Assembly (NCBI GenBank): GCA_044336205.1
Contig: CP172318.1
Location: 124,001 to 188,000 of the forward strand
Direction: 5' to 3'
Length of the DNA: 64,000 bases
From: Ruoffia sp044336205
GTDB lineage: Bacteria > Bacillota > Bacilli > Lactobacillales > Aerococcaceae
The stretch's first letter is position 1, and the number at the start of each line of letters is the position of its first letter. The notes below the pieces were generated by a model. That model searched no databases. It was not told where the DNA came from and was given only the letters and a program-made list of their open reading frames with translations. Positions 43,859 to 54,042 of the stretch are shown here, piece by piece. Made by a program: the position numbers and the translations under genes.

Positions 43859-44668
43859 ATGAGCGAATATAATGTACCTAAAGTTTGGACTTGGGAGAAT
43901 GAAGCTGAAGAAAGTAAGAATCTAGGAGGTAACCGCCCAACAGCAGGAAGTCGTTTTGAACAGACTTTACCTGTTGGGGATGCGGACTTTCAGTTGTATT
44001 CATTAGGGACGCCTAACGGAATTAAAGTAACGATTATGTTAGAAGAGTTGAAAGAATTGGGTGTTGAAGGAGCCGACTACGACTTATACAAAATCAATAT
44101 CGGTGCCGGCGATCAATTTGGTTCGGACTTCGTCGAAATTAACCCTAATTCGAAGATTCCAGCCTTAGTGGACCATAGTCAAAATCCACCACTTAACATC
44201 TTCGAGTCAGGTTCGATTTTATTATACTTAGCTGAAAAATTTGGCAAACTTATTCCAGAAGACATCTACGGTAGAACGGAAGTATTGAACTGGGTATTCT
44301 GGCAAATTGGTGCAGGACCTTATGTTGGTGGAGGTTTCGGACATTTCTTCGCTTATGCACCTGAAAAGATGAAGTATCCGATTGACCGCTTCACGATGGA
44401 GACGAAACGTCAATTAGATTTATTAGAAAAGACATTAGCTAAATGCGAGTACATTGCGGGTGAGGAGTATACGATTGCAGATATCATTATTTGGTCATGG
44501 TACGGAAGATTGGCCTTAGGTGAATTATACGAAGGATCAAAAGAATTTTTAAACATTGAAGCAGACTATCCGCGTGTAATGGAATGGGCAGAACGTATTA
44601 ATTCACGTCCTGGTGTTCAAAAAGGATTAGCTGCTGAATATCAAGAATTAGATGATTCTAAAGAATAA
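43859..44668 (+). CDS. YghU-like glutathione S-transferase family protein
   Basis: 269 residues, similar to YghU/YfcG disulfide reductases. Long N-terminal extension (KVWTWENE, NRPTAGSRFEQTLPVG), thioredoxin-like domain (LYSLGTPNGIKVTIMLEEL, NPNSKIPALVD, FESGSILLYLAEKFG) and a helical GST domain (YIAGEEYTIADIIIWSWYG). It probably uses glutathione or a similar thiol, notable in a Firmicute. ATG 43859 after AAAGGGAG. Confidence 0.9.
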   Translation: MSEYNVPKVWTWENEAEESKNLGGNRPTAGSRFEQTLPVGDADFQLYSLGTPNGIKVTIMLEELKELGVEGADYDLYKINIGAGDQFGSDFVEINPNSKIPALVDHSQNPPLNIFESGSILLYLAEKFGKLIPEDIYGRTEVLNWVFWQIGAGPYVGGGFGHFFAYAPEKMKYPIDRFTMETKRQLDLLEKTLAKCEYIAGEEYTIADIIIWSWYGRLALGELYEGSKEFLNIEADYPRVMEWAERINSRPGVQKGLAAEYQELDDSKE

Positions 44669-44729
44669 TATTAGGAAAAATCCCCAAGTAAATATAAGTT
44701 AACGTTGTGAACTAACAAGGAGAAAGTAT

Positions 44730-45485
44730 ATGATTGACAAATTCGATTATTATTTCCCATACAAAGATACTGATAAGCATATCCATGTTTACTTACCAGA
44801 TGGAGCATTAGAAAGTGAGACGCTTTATCCTGTCATGTATATGTATGATGGCCATAATTTGTTCTTCGACGAAGAGGCTACTTATGGAACGTCGTGGGGC
44901 TTGAAGGACTTTATGGAGTCAACTCAGTTACCCTTAATCATTGTAGGTATTGAGTGTAGCCATGAAGGCGATGAACGATTAGCCGAGTATTGTCCTTATA
45001 TAGTCGAAGAAAGTTTGTTCAATGATAGTAAGCGTCTAGAAGGCTATGGCGATTTTTATATGGAGTGGCTAGTCCACGACTTAAAACCTTATATTGACGA
45101 ACGTTATCCAACCTATTCATATAGAGAGGCGACCGCCATTGGTGGTAGTTCCATGGGTGGTTTAATGGCTTTTTATAGTGGCTTGCGCTACAACGATTAT
45201 TTCTCAAAAGTCGCTGTCTTATCGCCAAGTTTTATGCTTTGCCAAGATCAATTACAAGAAGAATGGGAACAATCACATATTCATTCAGACACGAATTTTT
45301 TCTTCAGTTATGGTGAAGAAGAAGTGAACAAGTTCCCACGCATCATGGACTCCATCAATTACTACCATGATGAAATTGCTAAAGCGGGTGGAACAAGTTA
45401 TGTCCATATCCAAGAAAAAGGTGAACATAACGAAGCAACTTGGCGTGCACAAAATGGCTTATATATGGATGTTTTGTGGGGATAA
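44730..45485 (+). CDS. alpha/beta-hydrolase esterase (PF00756 family)
   Basis: 251 residues. VMYMYDGHNLFFDEEATYGTS and the nucleophile elbow IGGSSMGGLMAFY (~145-157) define the esterase D/enterochelin-esterase-like group. The catalytic His is probably in EKGEHNEATW. The substrate is unknown. It follows the GST-like gene by 61 bases with its own AAGGAG site, and a terminator comes after it. Confidence 0.9.
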   Translation: MIDKFDYYFPYKDTDKHIHVYLPDGALESETLYPVMYMYDGHNLFFDEEATYGTSWGLKDFMESTQLPLIIVGIECSHEGDERLAEYCPYIVEESLFNDSKRLEGYGDFYMEWLVHDLKPYIDERYPTYSYREATAIGGSSMGGLMAFYSGLRYNDYFSKVAVLSPSFMLCQDQLQEEWEQSHIHSDTNFFFSYGEEEVNKFPRIMDSINYYHDEIAKAGGTSYVHIQEKGEHNEATWRAQNGLYMDVLWG

Positions 45486-45507
45486 TACTAGTATAAAATG
45501 ATAAATA

Positions 45508-45546
45508 ACAGCACGACTTTCCAATTTTGAAAGTCGTGCTGTTTTG
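45508..45546 (+). terminator. terminator after esterase gene
   Basis: Perfect 14-bp stem ACAGCACGACTTTC (45508-45521) and GAAAGTCGTGCTGT (45529-45542) plus T run. Confidence 0.92.
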
Positions 45547-45650
45547 TCTGAGGAGCCAATTTGGCGGATGAAAATCGAGGGCTCAGCCAAGTTACCCAAA
45601 TGATATTATATGTGTTATTTATAAGTACAATTAAAGAAATAAAACCTTCA

Positions 45651-45797
45651 GGTCTGATTGTTTCGCCTAACTTGGTCTATCCGGAACATTCGTTTCTGAT
45701 TGTTCCGCCTAACTTGCTCTACCCGGAACATTCAGGACTCATTGTTCCGCTTAATCGGCTTTACCCGGAACTTTCAAACCCCATTGTTCCTAACAAC
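45651..45797. repeat. three and a half 42-bp tandem repeats
   Basis: Units at 45651-45692, 45693-45734 and 45735-45776, with a partial unit to ~45797. Each junction contains CGGAACA...TGTTCCG, a 7-bp stem-loop. The plus strand is open over 45561-45866 and reads repeats of LIVPPNLLYPEHSG; a real protein is doubtful because no ribosome site or start is seen. The rest of 45486-46199 (714 bases) holds no other gene I can support. Confidence 0.8.
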
Positions 45798-46022
45798 GCC
45801 ATCTATAAAATAGCTTCATTATCACGATTTCCTCAAAACGAAGAACCCCCCAAATTTTTATCATAGCACCAAGAACGGACTGACACATATCAGACCGTAG
45901 TACTTTAGGATGTACAGAATGAATAGTTGGTAGAGCCTGAAGCTCCCGCGCAGTGAATCGAAAGGCGGTTCCACTATAATTAAAAATTTAGGTTTTCAAA
46001 GCGATTTTAATAGACAAACAAA

Positions 46023-46060
46023 AAAAGCACCCTCTATCGCAATAGAAGGCGCTTGAAACG
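46023..46060 (-). terminator. terminator downstream of fabV
   Basis: AAGCACCCTCTAT...ATAGAAGGCGCTT stem with two mismatches and a T run in the minus direction. Confidence 0.65.
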
Positions 46061-46199
46061 TTGATATAACAACATTTAACATTTTGAGAATTGTGAACTA
46101 TTACAAGCTTTCTTACGACCTGGTTGATTAGCATTTTATTTTAATGAACTTCAAAAACCTTTAATATCAATAGTGTACTGTTGTTTTGTATAGCTTTTT

Positions 46200-47385
46200 T
46201 TAAGGTTCTAAGGCAATCAATTCTTCAATCGTCACATTCGCAGCTTCTTCGGGGTCATAACCATCCACATTGAATCCAGCTAGGTTTGTATACTCCTTGA
46301 TGAAGGTATCGTAGGCAGTGAAGTCAGAGTTGAAGTTGTCACCGTTAATTTGCTTGATTAAAGCTTCGGTCTCAGCTTGAACTTCCGGATCAAGTTCCCA
46401 ACTATCTGGACGTAAGCGACCTTTGTCGTCATATTCAGGATTGTCTCCGTATAACATATCGCGGTAGATGCGGTCTTGGTGCATAATTGGCGTTTCGTGC
46501 GTTCCGCGTTCTTCCATGACTTTATAAAGCCCCATACAGTAAACAAGGGAAGAATGGAATTACAGAAGATGCCTTAGTTGTTACAGCAGTAGCAACAACA
46601 ATGTTTGCTTTACCATGAATATCTTCAAGCAGTTCATTAATCTCTCCAGCTTTAACATCACAGTCTGCTTTGGCTTGTCCTAAAGTTCCACCACCGTAGT
46701 ATGGATGGTTTAACTTCGAACCTAAGTAAGAATAGTTAACCGTTAGGACTCCCTCATCAAGGACATCTGCATCTTTCAGAGCTTCAATCCACAGTAGCCA
46801 ATCTTCTCCCCCCATTACTTTCACCGTGTCCGCAATCTCTTCTTCCGTTGCCGGCTCAAGCACTTGCTCGTAGAATTCTTGCTTTTGGATATTTACATCT
46901 GGTCCAACAACTTCTTCGCCGATTGATTTAATCACAGAGTTGAAGCGTTCGCCCGTATCTGGGTCAAATCGAACGCTAGAAGCAAGACTGTAGACAACTA
47001 AGTCAATCTTTCCATCCCACTCACTCTTAATGTAATCAATGACATCTTGTTTAGTTTGATGGCTGAATGCATCTTGAACAAAGTTCTTAGCAACTAGTCC
47101 CTCAGCCTCTGCAGCTTGTTTGAAATAGATATTATTATACCAACCAGCAGTTCCTAAGTTACGCTCAGATTTTGGACCCTTTTCAAAGGAAACGCCAATT
47201 GTATCAGCACCTGCTCCAAAAGCTAAGCTAATACGAGTTGCCAGACCATAACTTGATGATGCACCAATAATTAACACTCGCTTAGGTCCTTCATAAGTCC
47301 CTTGTTCTTTTACATATTGAATTTGATTGTGGACTTCTTGTTTACAACCAATCGGGTTCACGCCAATTGAGACGTTACCACGCAT
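46200..47385 (-). pseudogene. fabV: trans-2-enoyl-ACP/CoA reductase FabV, frameshifted
   Basis: FabV is a triclosan-resistant NADH-dependent enoyl reductase of fatty acid synthesis. The 5' part (46522-47385) has RGNVSIGVNPIGCK, VLIIGASSSYGLATRIS, GTAGWYNN and VNYSYLGSKLNHPYYGGGT (Tyr-x8-Lys variant site near SYLG...). The frame shifts at ~46548-46552 after SSVIPFFP. The correct frame continues GLYKVMEERGTHE to 46200. Together they give ~395 residues, the normal length. One missing base in the CCCTTG run explains it. The distal part lacks its own good start, so the gene is probably inactive, or the base is a sequencing error. Confidence 0.88.
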
Positions 47386-47500
47386 TTTATGTTCGAATTC
47401 GATGGTAAAAACCTCCAGTTAATTTGTAGTAATATAAAGATACCAAAAAACACTTAAATTAGATAGTTCTAACTTTTTATTTGAATTTCTTAGTGTATTC

Positions 47501-48805
47501 TTATTCACCTTCGATTTGTCTGTAATCTTCTTCGACTTTAGTTACTTTTAATTCTGTTGAAGTCGCTTCATTCACTTGAGTCAGCTCTAGTTCATAGGTT
47601 TCGATGGTTAATTTTGTCCCGATCATTTCTTCACTAGGGATAATTTCGGATTTATAAGTGAAATACCCACCAATCGTATCTACTTCATTGCTAGTAATAA
47701 TTGTCTTGAAGTGTTCATTGAAGTCATTAATGTTCATTAATCCGTTGACTAACCAAGTATCCTTATCGACTTTTTCAATCATTGAATCGTCTCTATCTGT
47801 ATCATATTCATCGTAGATTTCACCAACAATCTCTTCAATAATATCTTCAAGGGTTACAATCCCAACGGTCTGACCGTACTCGTCAGTAACAATGGCGATA
47901 TGGTTGCTTGTTTGTTGAATTTGGGTGAATAAGTCATCTAATAATAAAGTTTCCGGAACAATTAATGGATCATGGGCTAAGTCGCGAATATCCACATTCA
48001 GATATGATCCGGCTACTACACTTGCACGCAAGTAATCTTTAACTAACACGACACCAATGATATGATCTTTATCCTCTTCAAAAACTGGAATACGTGAGAA
48101 AGTAGAATCCACAATTAGTTGGTGGTTCTCTTCACGGTCCTTGTTAATATCAATCATAAAAGTTTGTTTACGAGGAACCATTACCTCACGAACATTTCGG
48201 CGGTTTAACTTCAGAACACCTTGCATCATAGATACTTCTTCTGTCTCTAATGCACCGTCGGCTCCACCACGAATAACAATTTCACGAATATTCGTAAAAG
48301 TTAATTTATCATCTTGATTAGAGAAATCAATAGGTAAAAGTGCCTGGAAAAATCCTAAAGCCTTTGTTAGAAACCATACGACCGGCTTGAAAATCGTATA
48401 GATGAGGTTCAAAGTACTAGAGGCAAACTTTGAATATTTCTCAGGAATTGCTTGACCGATGGATTTAGGTAAAAGCTCACCGAAAATTAAGGTCAACACA
48501 GTTACAACGAGTGAAATCACAATCGCAGCCCCTTGCTCGCCAATATAAGGTGAAAGGTACTGAGATAACCCAGTAGTTGCAAATGATGAGTTCAACGTTC
48601 CGATTAAAGTAATCGCAACTTGAACAACAGCCAGCACACGATCTTGGTTATGATATAACTGCAAAGTCAACTTCGCTTTCTTGCTACCAGCCTCTGCGTC
48701 CTTATTCAACTTATTCTCGTTAGCCGTAATAAAGGCCATCTCTGAACCTGAGAAGAATCCGTTTAACAAGGTAAAGATAATTAGTAATATTATAGGGGTT
48801 AACAT
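47501..48805 (-). CDS. CNNM/CorC-family membrane protein (DUF21 + CBS + CorC_HlyC)
   Basis: 434 residues: DUF21 membrane domain (~1-190, FSGSEMAFITANENKL), a CBS pair (~205-325, VMVPRKQTFMID and HIAIVTDEYGQTVGIVTLED) and the C-terminal CorC_HlyC domain (~340-420). Family members are implicated in Mg2+ or Co2+ transport; the older hemolysin label is not supported. ATG 48805 follows AAGGAGAAAGAT. Confidence 0.9.
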   Translation of the reverse strand: MLTPIILLIIFTLLNGFFSGSEMAFITANENKLNKDAEAGSKKAKLTLQLYHNQDRVLAVVQVAITLIGTLNSSFATTGLSQYLSPYIGEQGAAIVISLVVTVLTLIFGELLPKSIGQAIPEKYSKFASSTLNLIYTIFKPVVWFLTKALGFFQALLPIDFSNQDDKLTFTNIREIVIRGGADGALETEEVSMMQGVLKLNRRNVREVMVPRKQTFMIDINKDREENHQLIVDSTFSRIPVFEEDKDHIIGVVLVKDYLRASVVAGSYLNVDIRDLAHDPLIVPETLLLDDLFTQIQQTSNHIAIVTDEYGQTVGIVTLEDIIEEIVGEIYDEYDTDRDDSMIEKVDKDTWLVNGLMNINDFNEHFKTIITSNEVDTIGGYFTYKSEIIPSEEMIGTKLTIETYELELTQVNEATSTELKVTKVEEDYRQIEGE

Positions 48806-49036
48806 ATCTTTCTCCTTCACTTTCTTAAATATAATCTATAAGCTCTATTTAATACTTTAATTATACTATATTATATTCCTTGCGTGTGAATAGTCGATGA
48901 ATAAGTCTCGGAAATTGTCCCACCAGCTAAAGTGGACAAAGTTACCTTGAATGAGTTATTGGCAAATAATATCAAAAATGTACTAACAATATATTTCATT
49001 GGTACGGAATTATCAAAGTGTGCCAATGGTTCGTGA

Positions 49037-49435
49037 TCATTGACCAAGAATCGGCATAAGCAGTTCGTTTTGCCGTTTCATTTGAGCAAAATAATTTTGG
49101 TGTTTATAGCCCTTAGCAAGATTATAAAATTCACCGTCACGGTATTCACATTCGGCGACGAGATTCTTCACTTCAAAATGATAAATCCCATGCGGGCTGA
49201 CGAACAAAGCATCAATCTGAATCTTCCGGATGGAATGGTCAAAGTTCAAATTATGCAAAATCCGCCAACCGCGAGGAAAGACTTCTTGCACCACCGCCTC
49301 AAAGTCTCTAAAAATTCTAAGTAAAATGAATTGTTCATGACAGACTCCTATAAAAGGGGTAAATAGTCTGACTATATAAAGGCACCATTCCTCGGTAAAT
49401 CCATTATTTAATTTGAATATTATATAACATACCAT
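49037..49435 (-). pseudogene. NERD-domain protein, C-terminally truncated
   Basis: The frame reads a NERD (nuclease-related) domain: RGWRILHNLNFDHSIRKIQI, then DALFVSPHGIYHFEVKN with the acidic and E-x-K residues of a restriction-endonuclease-like fold. It stops after ~130 residues at ILGQ, where homologs continue for 100 or more. The N-terminus (MVCYIIFKLNNGF) is not NERD-like and no ribosome site is seen. Probably a remnant. 48806-49036 shows nothing else. Confidence 0.65.
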
Positions 49436-49442
49436 AAAAAAA

Positions 49443-49473
49443 GTTCGAATCAGCTAAAATCAGTGATTCGAAC
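49443..49473 (-). terminator. terminator of the suf operon
   Basis: GTTCGAATCA (49443-49452) and TGATTCGAAC (49464-49473) form a perfect stem with T7 on the minus exit side. Confidence 0.88.
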
Positions 49474-49552
49474 CTTAATAAAATATATGGCGAGGCGAGA
49501 GCCCAGATAAGCTTAGCCAAGCTCTCAACCAAACCGCTTCAATGACTCTCTA

Positions 49553-50947
49553 CTAACCCACAGAACCTTCCATCTCATAAGCAATTAGACGGTTCAGCTC
49601 CACGGCATATTCTAGTGGCAACTCCTTAGCAAAAGGTTCAACAAACCCCATGACAATCATCTCTGTAGCAGTTTCTTCATTCAAGCCACGGCTCATTAAG
49701 TAAAACAACTGCTCTTCAGAAATCTTAGACACCTTCGCTTCGTGCTCCAAAGTAATATTGCTATTGTGGATTTCATTGAAAGGAATGGTGTCTGAGCGCG
49801 ATTTCTCATCCATAATAATGGTGTCACATTCTATGTGCGAGAAGGATCGGACACTTTTTTTATCGAAGTAGACTTGACCGAGATAGTCAACCATACCGCC
49901 ATCTTTGGCGATCGACTTGGATATAATCGTACTTGAGGTATCCGGAGCCATATGGAATATCTTAGCCCCCGTATGCTGGTGTTGGTTAGCACCGGCAAAG
50001 GCAATCGACATAACGGTTCCGCGTGCACCACGACCATTCAAGTAAATACTTGGATATTTCATTGTTTTGTGAGACCCTAAGTTACCATCAATCCATTCTA
50101 AAGTACCACCTTCATAACAGTGGCCACGCTTAGTCACGATATTATAGACGTTATTTGACCAGTTTTGAATGGTTGAATAACGGCAGTAGGCGTCTTTTTT
50201 AACGATAATCTCAACAACGGCGGCATGTAAGCTAGCGTAAGAGAAGGTCGGTGCCGTACAACCTTCAATGTACTGAATACTAGCTCCTTCCTCGACAATA
50301 ATTAAGGTCCGTTCGAATTGCCCCGCCTTTTCATTATTCATGCGGAAGTAAGTTTGTAGGGGCACTTTCGTCTGAACACCTTTTGGCACGTAGATGAAAG
50401 TACCACCACTCCAAATCGCACCATTCAGAGCCGACTGGAAGTTGTCACCTGAAGTTACTACTTTTCCAAAATACTCTTTCACTAAATCAGGGTACTCATG
50501 TAAGGCTGTGTCCATATCGGTGAAAATAATACCAAGACGTTCATATTCTTCTTTCATTCGGCTGTAGATTGCTTCCGATTCGTATTGAACAGTCGCACCG
50601 GCTAAGTAAGCCCGTTCTGCTTCGGGAATACCGAGGCGATCGAAAGTCTTTTTAATCTCATCTGGCACATCGTCCCAAGAGCGGACAGGTTGATTCGTAG
50701 CCTTTTGATAATAAGTAATATCATCAAAGTCAATGCCTGATAAGTCAGCTCCCCAAGTAGCAACCGGTTTGGACTTATAAATTTTATAGGATTTTAATCG
50801 GTAGTCCAACATCCATTGGGGTTCATTTTTCTCTTTGGAGATCGTTCGGATGACGTCTTCGTTTAAGCCAAGGCCTGTTGAGAAGATAATCTCCGCTTTA
50901 TCTTGGAAGCCGTATTCATATTCACCAACGATTGGCACATCACTCAT
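49553..50947 (-). CDS. sufB: Fe-S cluster assembly scaffold SufB
   Basis: 464 residues, the standard SufB length. It builds Fe-S clusters in complex with SufC and SufD. VPIVGEYEYGFQDKAEIIFS, NEPQWMLDYRLK, GGTFIYVPKGVQTKVPLQTY, YIEGCTAP (conserved Cys) and QHTGAKIFH are diagnostic. ATG 50947 matches the usual MSD start; an upstream ATG (50968) overlaps the sufU stop. Last gene of sufCDSUB. Confidence 0.96.
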   Translation of the reverse strand: MSDVPIVGEYEYGFQDKAEIIFSTGLGLNEDVIRTISKEKNEPQWMLDYRLKSYKIYKSKPVATWGADLSGIDFDDITYYQKATNQPVRSWDDVPDEIKKTFDRLGIPEAERAYLAGATVQYESEAIYSRMKEEYERLGIIFTDMDTALHEYPDLVKEYFGKVVTSGDNFQSALNGAIWSGGTFIYVPKGVQTKVPLQTYFRMNNEKAGQFERTLIIVEEGASIQYIEGCTAPTFSYASLHAAVVEIIVKKDAYCRYSTIQNWSNNVYNIVTKRGHCYEGGTLEWIDGNLGSHKTMKYPSIYLNGRGARGTVMSIAFAGANQHQHTGAKIFHMAPDTSSTIISKSIAKDGGMVDYLGQVYFDKKSVRSFSHIECDTIIMDEKSRSDTIPFNEIHNSNITLEHEAKVSKISEEQLFYLMSRGLNEETATEMIVMGFVEPFAKELPLEYAVELNRLIAYEMEGSVG

Positions 50948-50964
50948 TATCTCATCACTCTCTT

Positions 50965-51459
50965 TCATATATTGGTTGGTTGCTGCTTTGGCGGTTGAGT
51001 TAAAGCCATCTCAGTCGCACGCCAAGCTAGGATGCCACACTTGTAGCGGCTAGGGAATTTTTTTAAGCTTTGTAATAAGTAAGCATCCCCAAAGCATTTC
51101 ATTAATTCATCTTGTGTCATGAGTTTTGTATCACTAAGATCTTCATCCAAGGTTTCGCCACCAATCAAATGAGTAAAGTTGCCGATAATATCAACCGCTT
51201 CTTGAATAGACTTGTTCAACAAGCTTTGGCACATCATATCAGCGCTGGCCATACTAATGGCACAACCTTGGCCATTGAAGGCAATCGCTTGGATGTGGTC
51301 GTTATCAACTATCATCTCCACGACGATGGCATCCCCGCAAGTCGGATTGAGTAATTCAATGCGGTGGGTCGGTGACTCAAGGACTTTTTTGTAGCGAGGG
51401 TAGTTGGAATGATCCATAATAACTTCCTTGTACAGACTACTTAAATCATATAGTGACAT
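50965..51459 (-). CDS. sufU: SufU, zinc-dependent sulfur acceptor
   Basis: 164-residue SufU with the three zinc-ligand cysteines Cys41 (NPTCGD), Cys66 (GQGCAIS) and Cys141 (RYKCGILAW). It accepts persulfide from SufS. ATG 51459 is 10 bases after GGAG. It overlaps sufS by 14 bases. Confidence 0.95.
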   Translation of the reverse strand: MSLYDLSSLYKEVIMDHSNYPRYKKVLESPTHRIELLNPTCGDAIVVEMIVDNDHIQAIAFNGQGCAISMASADMMCQSLLNKSIQEAVDIIGNFTHLIGGETLDEDLSDTKLMTQDELMKCFGDAYLLQSLKKFPSRYKCGILAWRATEMALTQPPKQQPTNI

Positions 51460-52696
51460 GTTCAAAAAACTCCTTTACTCGTTGGGTTGAAGCGATAAAT
51501 CGGTCAACCTCTTCCATCGTATTGTAAACACCCATACTGGCCCGCAAAGTAGCAGCCACATCTAATTGTCGCATTAATACTTGGGCGCAATGATGGCCAG
51601 CTCGGACAGCAATGCCCTCCATATCATAGGCTGTAGCAACGTCATGGGGATGGATCGACTTAAAGTTAAAGCAGACAATACCATGACTGCCTTGTGAGAT
51701 GGTTGCAGGGCTCTGATACAATTCAATGCCATCGAGGGTTTGCAGCCCCTTATATAAACGTTGGGCTAGGGCGGTTTCTTGAGCGTGAATGGCGTCATAA
51801 CCCACCGACTCAATAAACTCTAAGGCTGTTTGTAAGGCGATGGCTTGAGCAATGGGAGGAGTGCCTGCTTCGAATTTCCAAGGGGCATCTTTATAATTGC
51901 TTTCAAAGTCACCAACATAATGGATCATCTCACCGCCGAAATTGACCGGCTGGGTCTGGTCATGCCAGACTTTGTTCAAATAACAGACGCCAATCCCAGT
52001 TGGTCCGTACGCCTTGTGGCCGCTGAAGCAATAGGCGTCAACACCTAAGTCACTCACATCAACCGCCATATGTGGCAGGGCTTGAGCCCCATCGACTACG
52101 ACTAAGATGCCATGTTGGTGAGCCCACTGACATAGCGCCTTAATGGGTTGCTCCACACCTAAGACATTCGACACATGTTGGATGGCAATGACTTTGACGG
52201 TCTTCAAGCGGTCCTTATCCATGGCCTTTAGAGCTTCAAGGTCAATCACTTGAGTCGCATCATCTAAGTCTAAATACTGTAAAGTCGCTCTTGTCCGCTT
52301 GGCAACCTCTTGCCAAGGAACTAAGTTAGAGTGGTGTTCAAGCCGGCTCGTTAAGATGATGTCACCAGCTTCTAACAAAGGTTCGACTAAACCACGTGCG
52401 ATTAAGTTAATCCCTTGTGTTGTTCCACTGGTGAAGATGATTTCACTACTATCTTGGGCTCCCATAAAGTGGCTAATATATTTGCGGCTATTTTCATAAG
52501 CGTCAGTTGCCCGCTGAGCAAGCTGGTGAATACCGCGGTGAATATTGGCCTTGTAGTGGGTGTAATAATCGGTCAATGCATCGACTACGGTAGTGGGTGT
52601 CTGCGATGTCGCCGCATGGTCGAAATATATTAAGGGTTCATTGTTTACACTTTGGTTCAAGCCTGGAAAGTGGGATCGGATATTTTTATTTATCAT
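51446..52696 (-). CDS. sufS: cysteine desulfurase SufS
   Basis: 416-residue PLP enzyme that removes sulfur from cysteine. PLP Lys228 in FSGHKAYGPTGIG, YFDHAATSQTP near the N-terminus, and the active-site Cys in RAGHHCAQ (~371) are present. Between sufD and sufU. Confidence 0.96.
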   Translation of the reverse strand: MINKNIRSHFPGLNQSVNNEPLIYFDHAATSQTPTTVVDALTDYYTHYKANIHRGIHQLAQRATDAYENSRKYISHFMGAQDSSEIIFTSGTTQGINLIARGLVEPLLEAGDIILTSRLEHHSNLVPWQEVAKRTRATLQYLDLDDATQVIDLEALKAMDKDRLKTVKVIAIQHVSNVLGVEQPIKALCQWAHQHGILVVVDGAQALPHMAVDVSDLGVDAYCFSGHKAYGPTGIGVCYLNKVWHDQTQPVNFGGEMIHYVGDFESNYKDAPWKFEAGTPPIAQAIALQTALEFIESVGYDAIHAQETALAQRLYKGLQTLDGIELYQSPATISQGSHGIVCFNFKSIHPHDVATAYDMEGIAVRAGHHCAQVLMRQLDVAATLRASMGVYNTMEEVDRFIASTQRVKEFFEHVTI

Positions 52697-52716
52697 TTAT
52701 ATCACTTCAGTTCTCC

Positions 52717-54042
52717 TTAAAGATTGGCAGGGTGAAAGAGTTGTAGTTTGTTATCAATCATATTCACCATTTGTTGCCTTACTTGGGTAGACGGAATTGT
52801 TTGAATCACTTGTCCAAGGAAGCCGCGTATTAATAAGTATTCAGCGTCCGATTGAGATAGGCCGCGACTCATTAAGTAATACAGTTGCTCCGGATCTACT
52901 TGGCCGACACTGGCCGCATGACCCGCCGTCACTTCAAACTCATCGATATATAAGATAGGGTTAGTATCCCCACGAGACTCTTGTGACAGCATCATTAAGC
53001 GACTCTCTTGTTGAGCATCAGCCTCTTTAGCATCTTTGACAATATGACCGATTCCATTAAAGCTCAAGCGAGCTTGGTCTAATATCACTCCGTGTTGGAA
53101 TATATTAGCGACTGAATTATGGCCGGCATTTAATAATTTAGTATTCACCATTTGGGTTTGCTTGCCATTGGCGATACTAATAATATTTGTATTGGATTCA
53201 GATCCCTGGCCTTTTAGTTCCGTATAAGTATCTAAAATAGTATCGCCTTGGTTCATAGCTGCTACCGCCCATTCAATATTGGCGTCATTATAAGTAATGC
53301 CGTGACGACGGACGAAAGCACAAGTTGATTCCCCTAAAGCATCCATGGCAACGAATTTTACTTGGGCCCCGGATAAAGCAATCACTTCAGTCAATATGGT
53401 AGCGCTATTAGTTTGATCACCAACAGTCGCTGAACGTTCTAAGTAAGTTACACGGCTATTAGACTCACTCACAATTAACAAGTGTTTGTTAAAGGCCAAG
53501 TCCACTGAACTATTTTGAATCAGGACCGTTTCAATCGGTAACTTAATTTCTATATCTTTAGGAATATATATGAACAAACCCCCATTCATATAAGCAGTGT
53601 GGTAAGCATTCACCTTATCTGCCGTGGGTGGAAGGGTAGAGAATAGATGGTTTTGAATTAAGTCCGGGTAGTCCACCAAGGCCGTGAAAAGGTCTTGGAC
53701 AATCACTCCTTTATCCGCTAAGTCTGGGTCCATATAATCAAGGATAGAGTTATTGCCATAATGGATAATACGCGCGGCGACTTCATTATTGTCTAATAAG
53801 TCTCCGGCTACTGTTTCTAAAGCTTTCGATAAGTTACTGGTCTCGGAAGTAGCCTTACTTGCAATAGTTGATGAGAAGAGTGGCCATTTCTTGTACCGCA
53901 TTCGTTCAATGGTTGGAAGTTCTAAGCTGTCCCACTGAGCGAAGGCTTGAGCTTGTGCTTGACGGAAAAAGTTAGGTAGTTTGTCATAATTTGGATTAAC
54001 GAATTGTTGTTGATCTAAGCTTGTTTGTTCCAATACCATCAC
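52717..54042 (-). CDS. sufD: Fe-S assembly protein SufD
   Basis: 441 residues. FIYIPKDIEIKLPIETVLIQ, AGHAASVGQVDPEQLYYLMS and RGLSQSDAEYLLIRGF are SufD/SufB-family blocks. Partner of SufB and SufC in the scaffold. The start is GTG 54042 or ATG 54039, directly after the sufC stop. Confidence 0.94.
   Translation of the reverse strand: MMVLEQTSLDQQQFVNPNYDKLPNFFRQAQAQAFAQWDSLELPTIERMRYKKWPLFSSTIASKATSETSNLSKALETVAGDLLDNNEVAARIIHYGNNSILDYMDPDLADKGVIVQDLFTALVDYPDLIQNHLFSTLPPTADKVNAYHTAYMNGGLFIYIPKDIEIKLPIETVLIQNSSVDLAFNKHLLIVSESNSRVTYLERSATVGDQTNSATILTEVIALSGAQVKFVAMDALGESTCAFVRRHGITYNDANIEWAVAAMNQGDTILDTYTELKGQGSESNTNIISIANGKQTQMVNTKLLNAGHNSVANIFQHGVILDQARLSFNGIGHIVKDAKEADAQQESRLMMLSQESRGDTNPILYIDEFEVTAGHAASVGQVDPEQLYYLMSRGLSQSDAEYLLIRGFLGQVIQTIPSTQVRQQMVNMIDNKLQLFHPANL

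Noticed and set aside
45651..45797. CRISPR array
   Set aside because: The 42-bp units are contiguous with no unique spacers, and no cas genes are present.
45561..45866. Small protein gene over the 42-bp repeats
   Set aside because: No credible start or ribosome site and no conserved domain; kept as a repeat.
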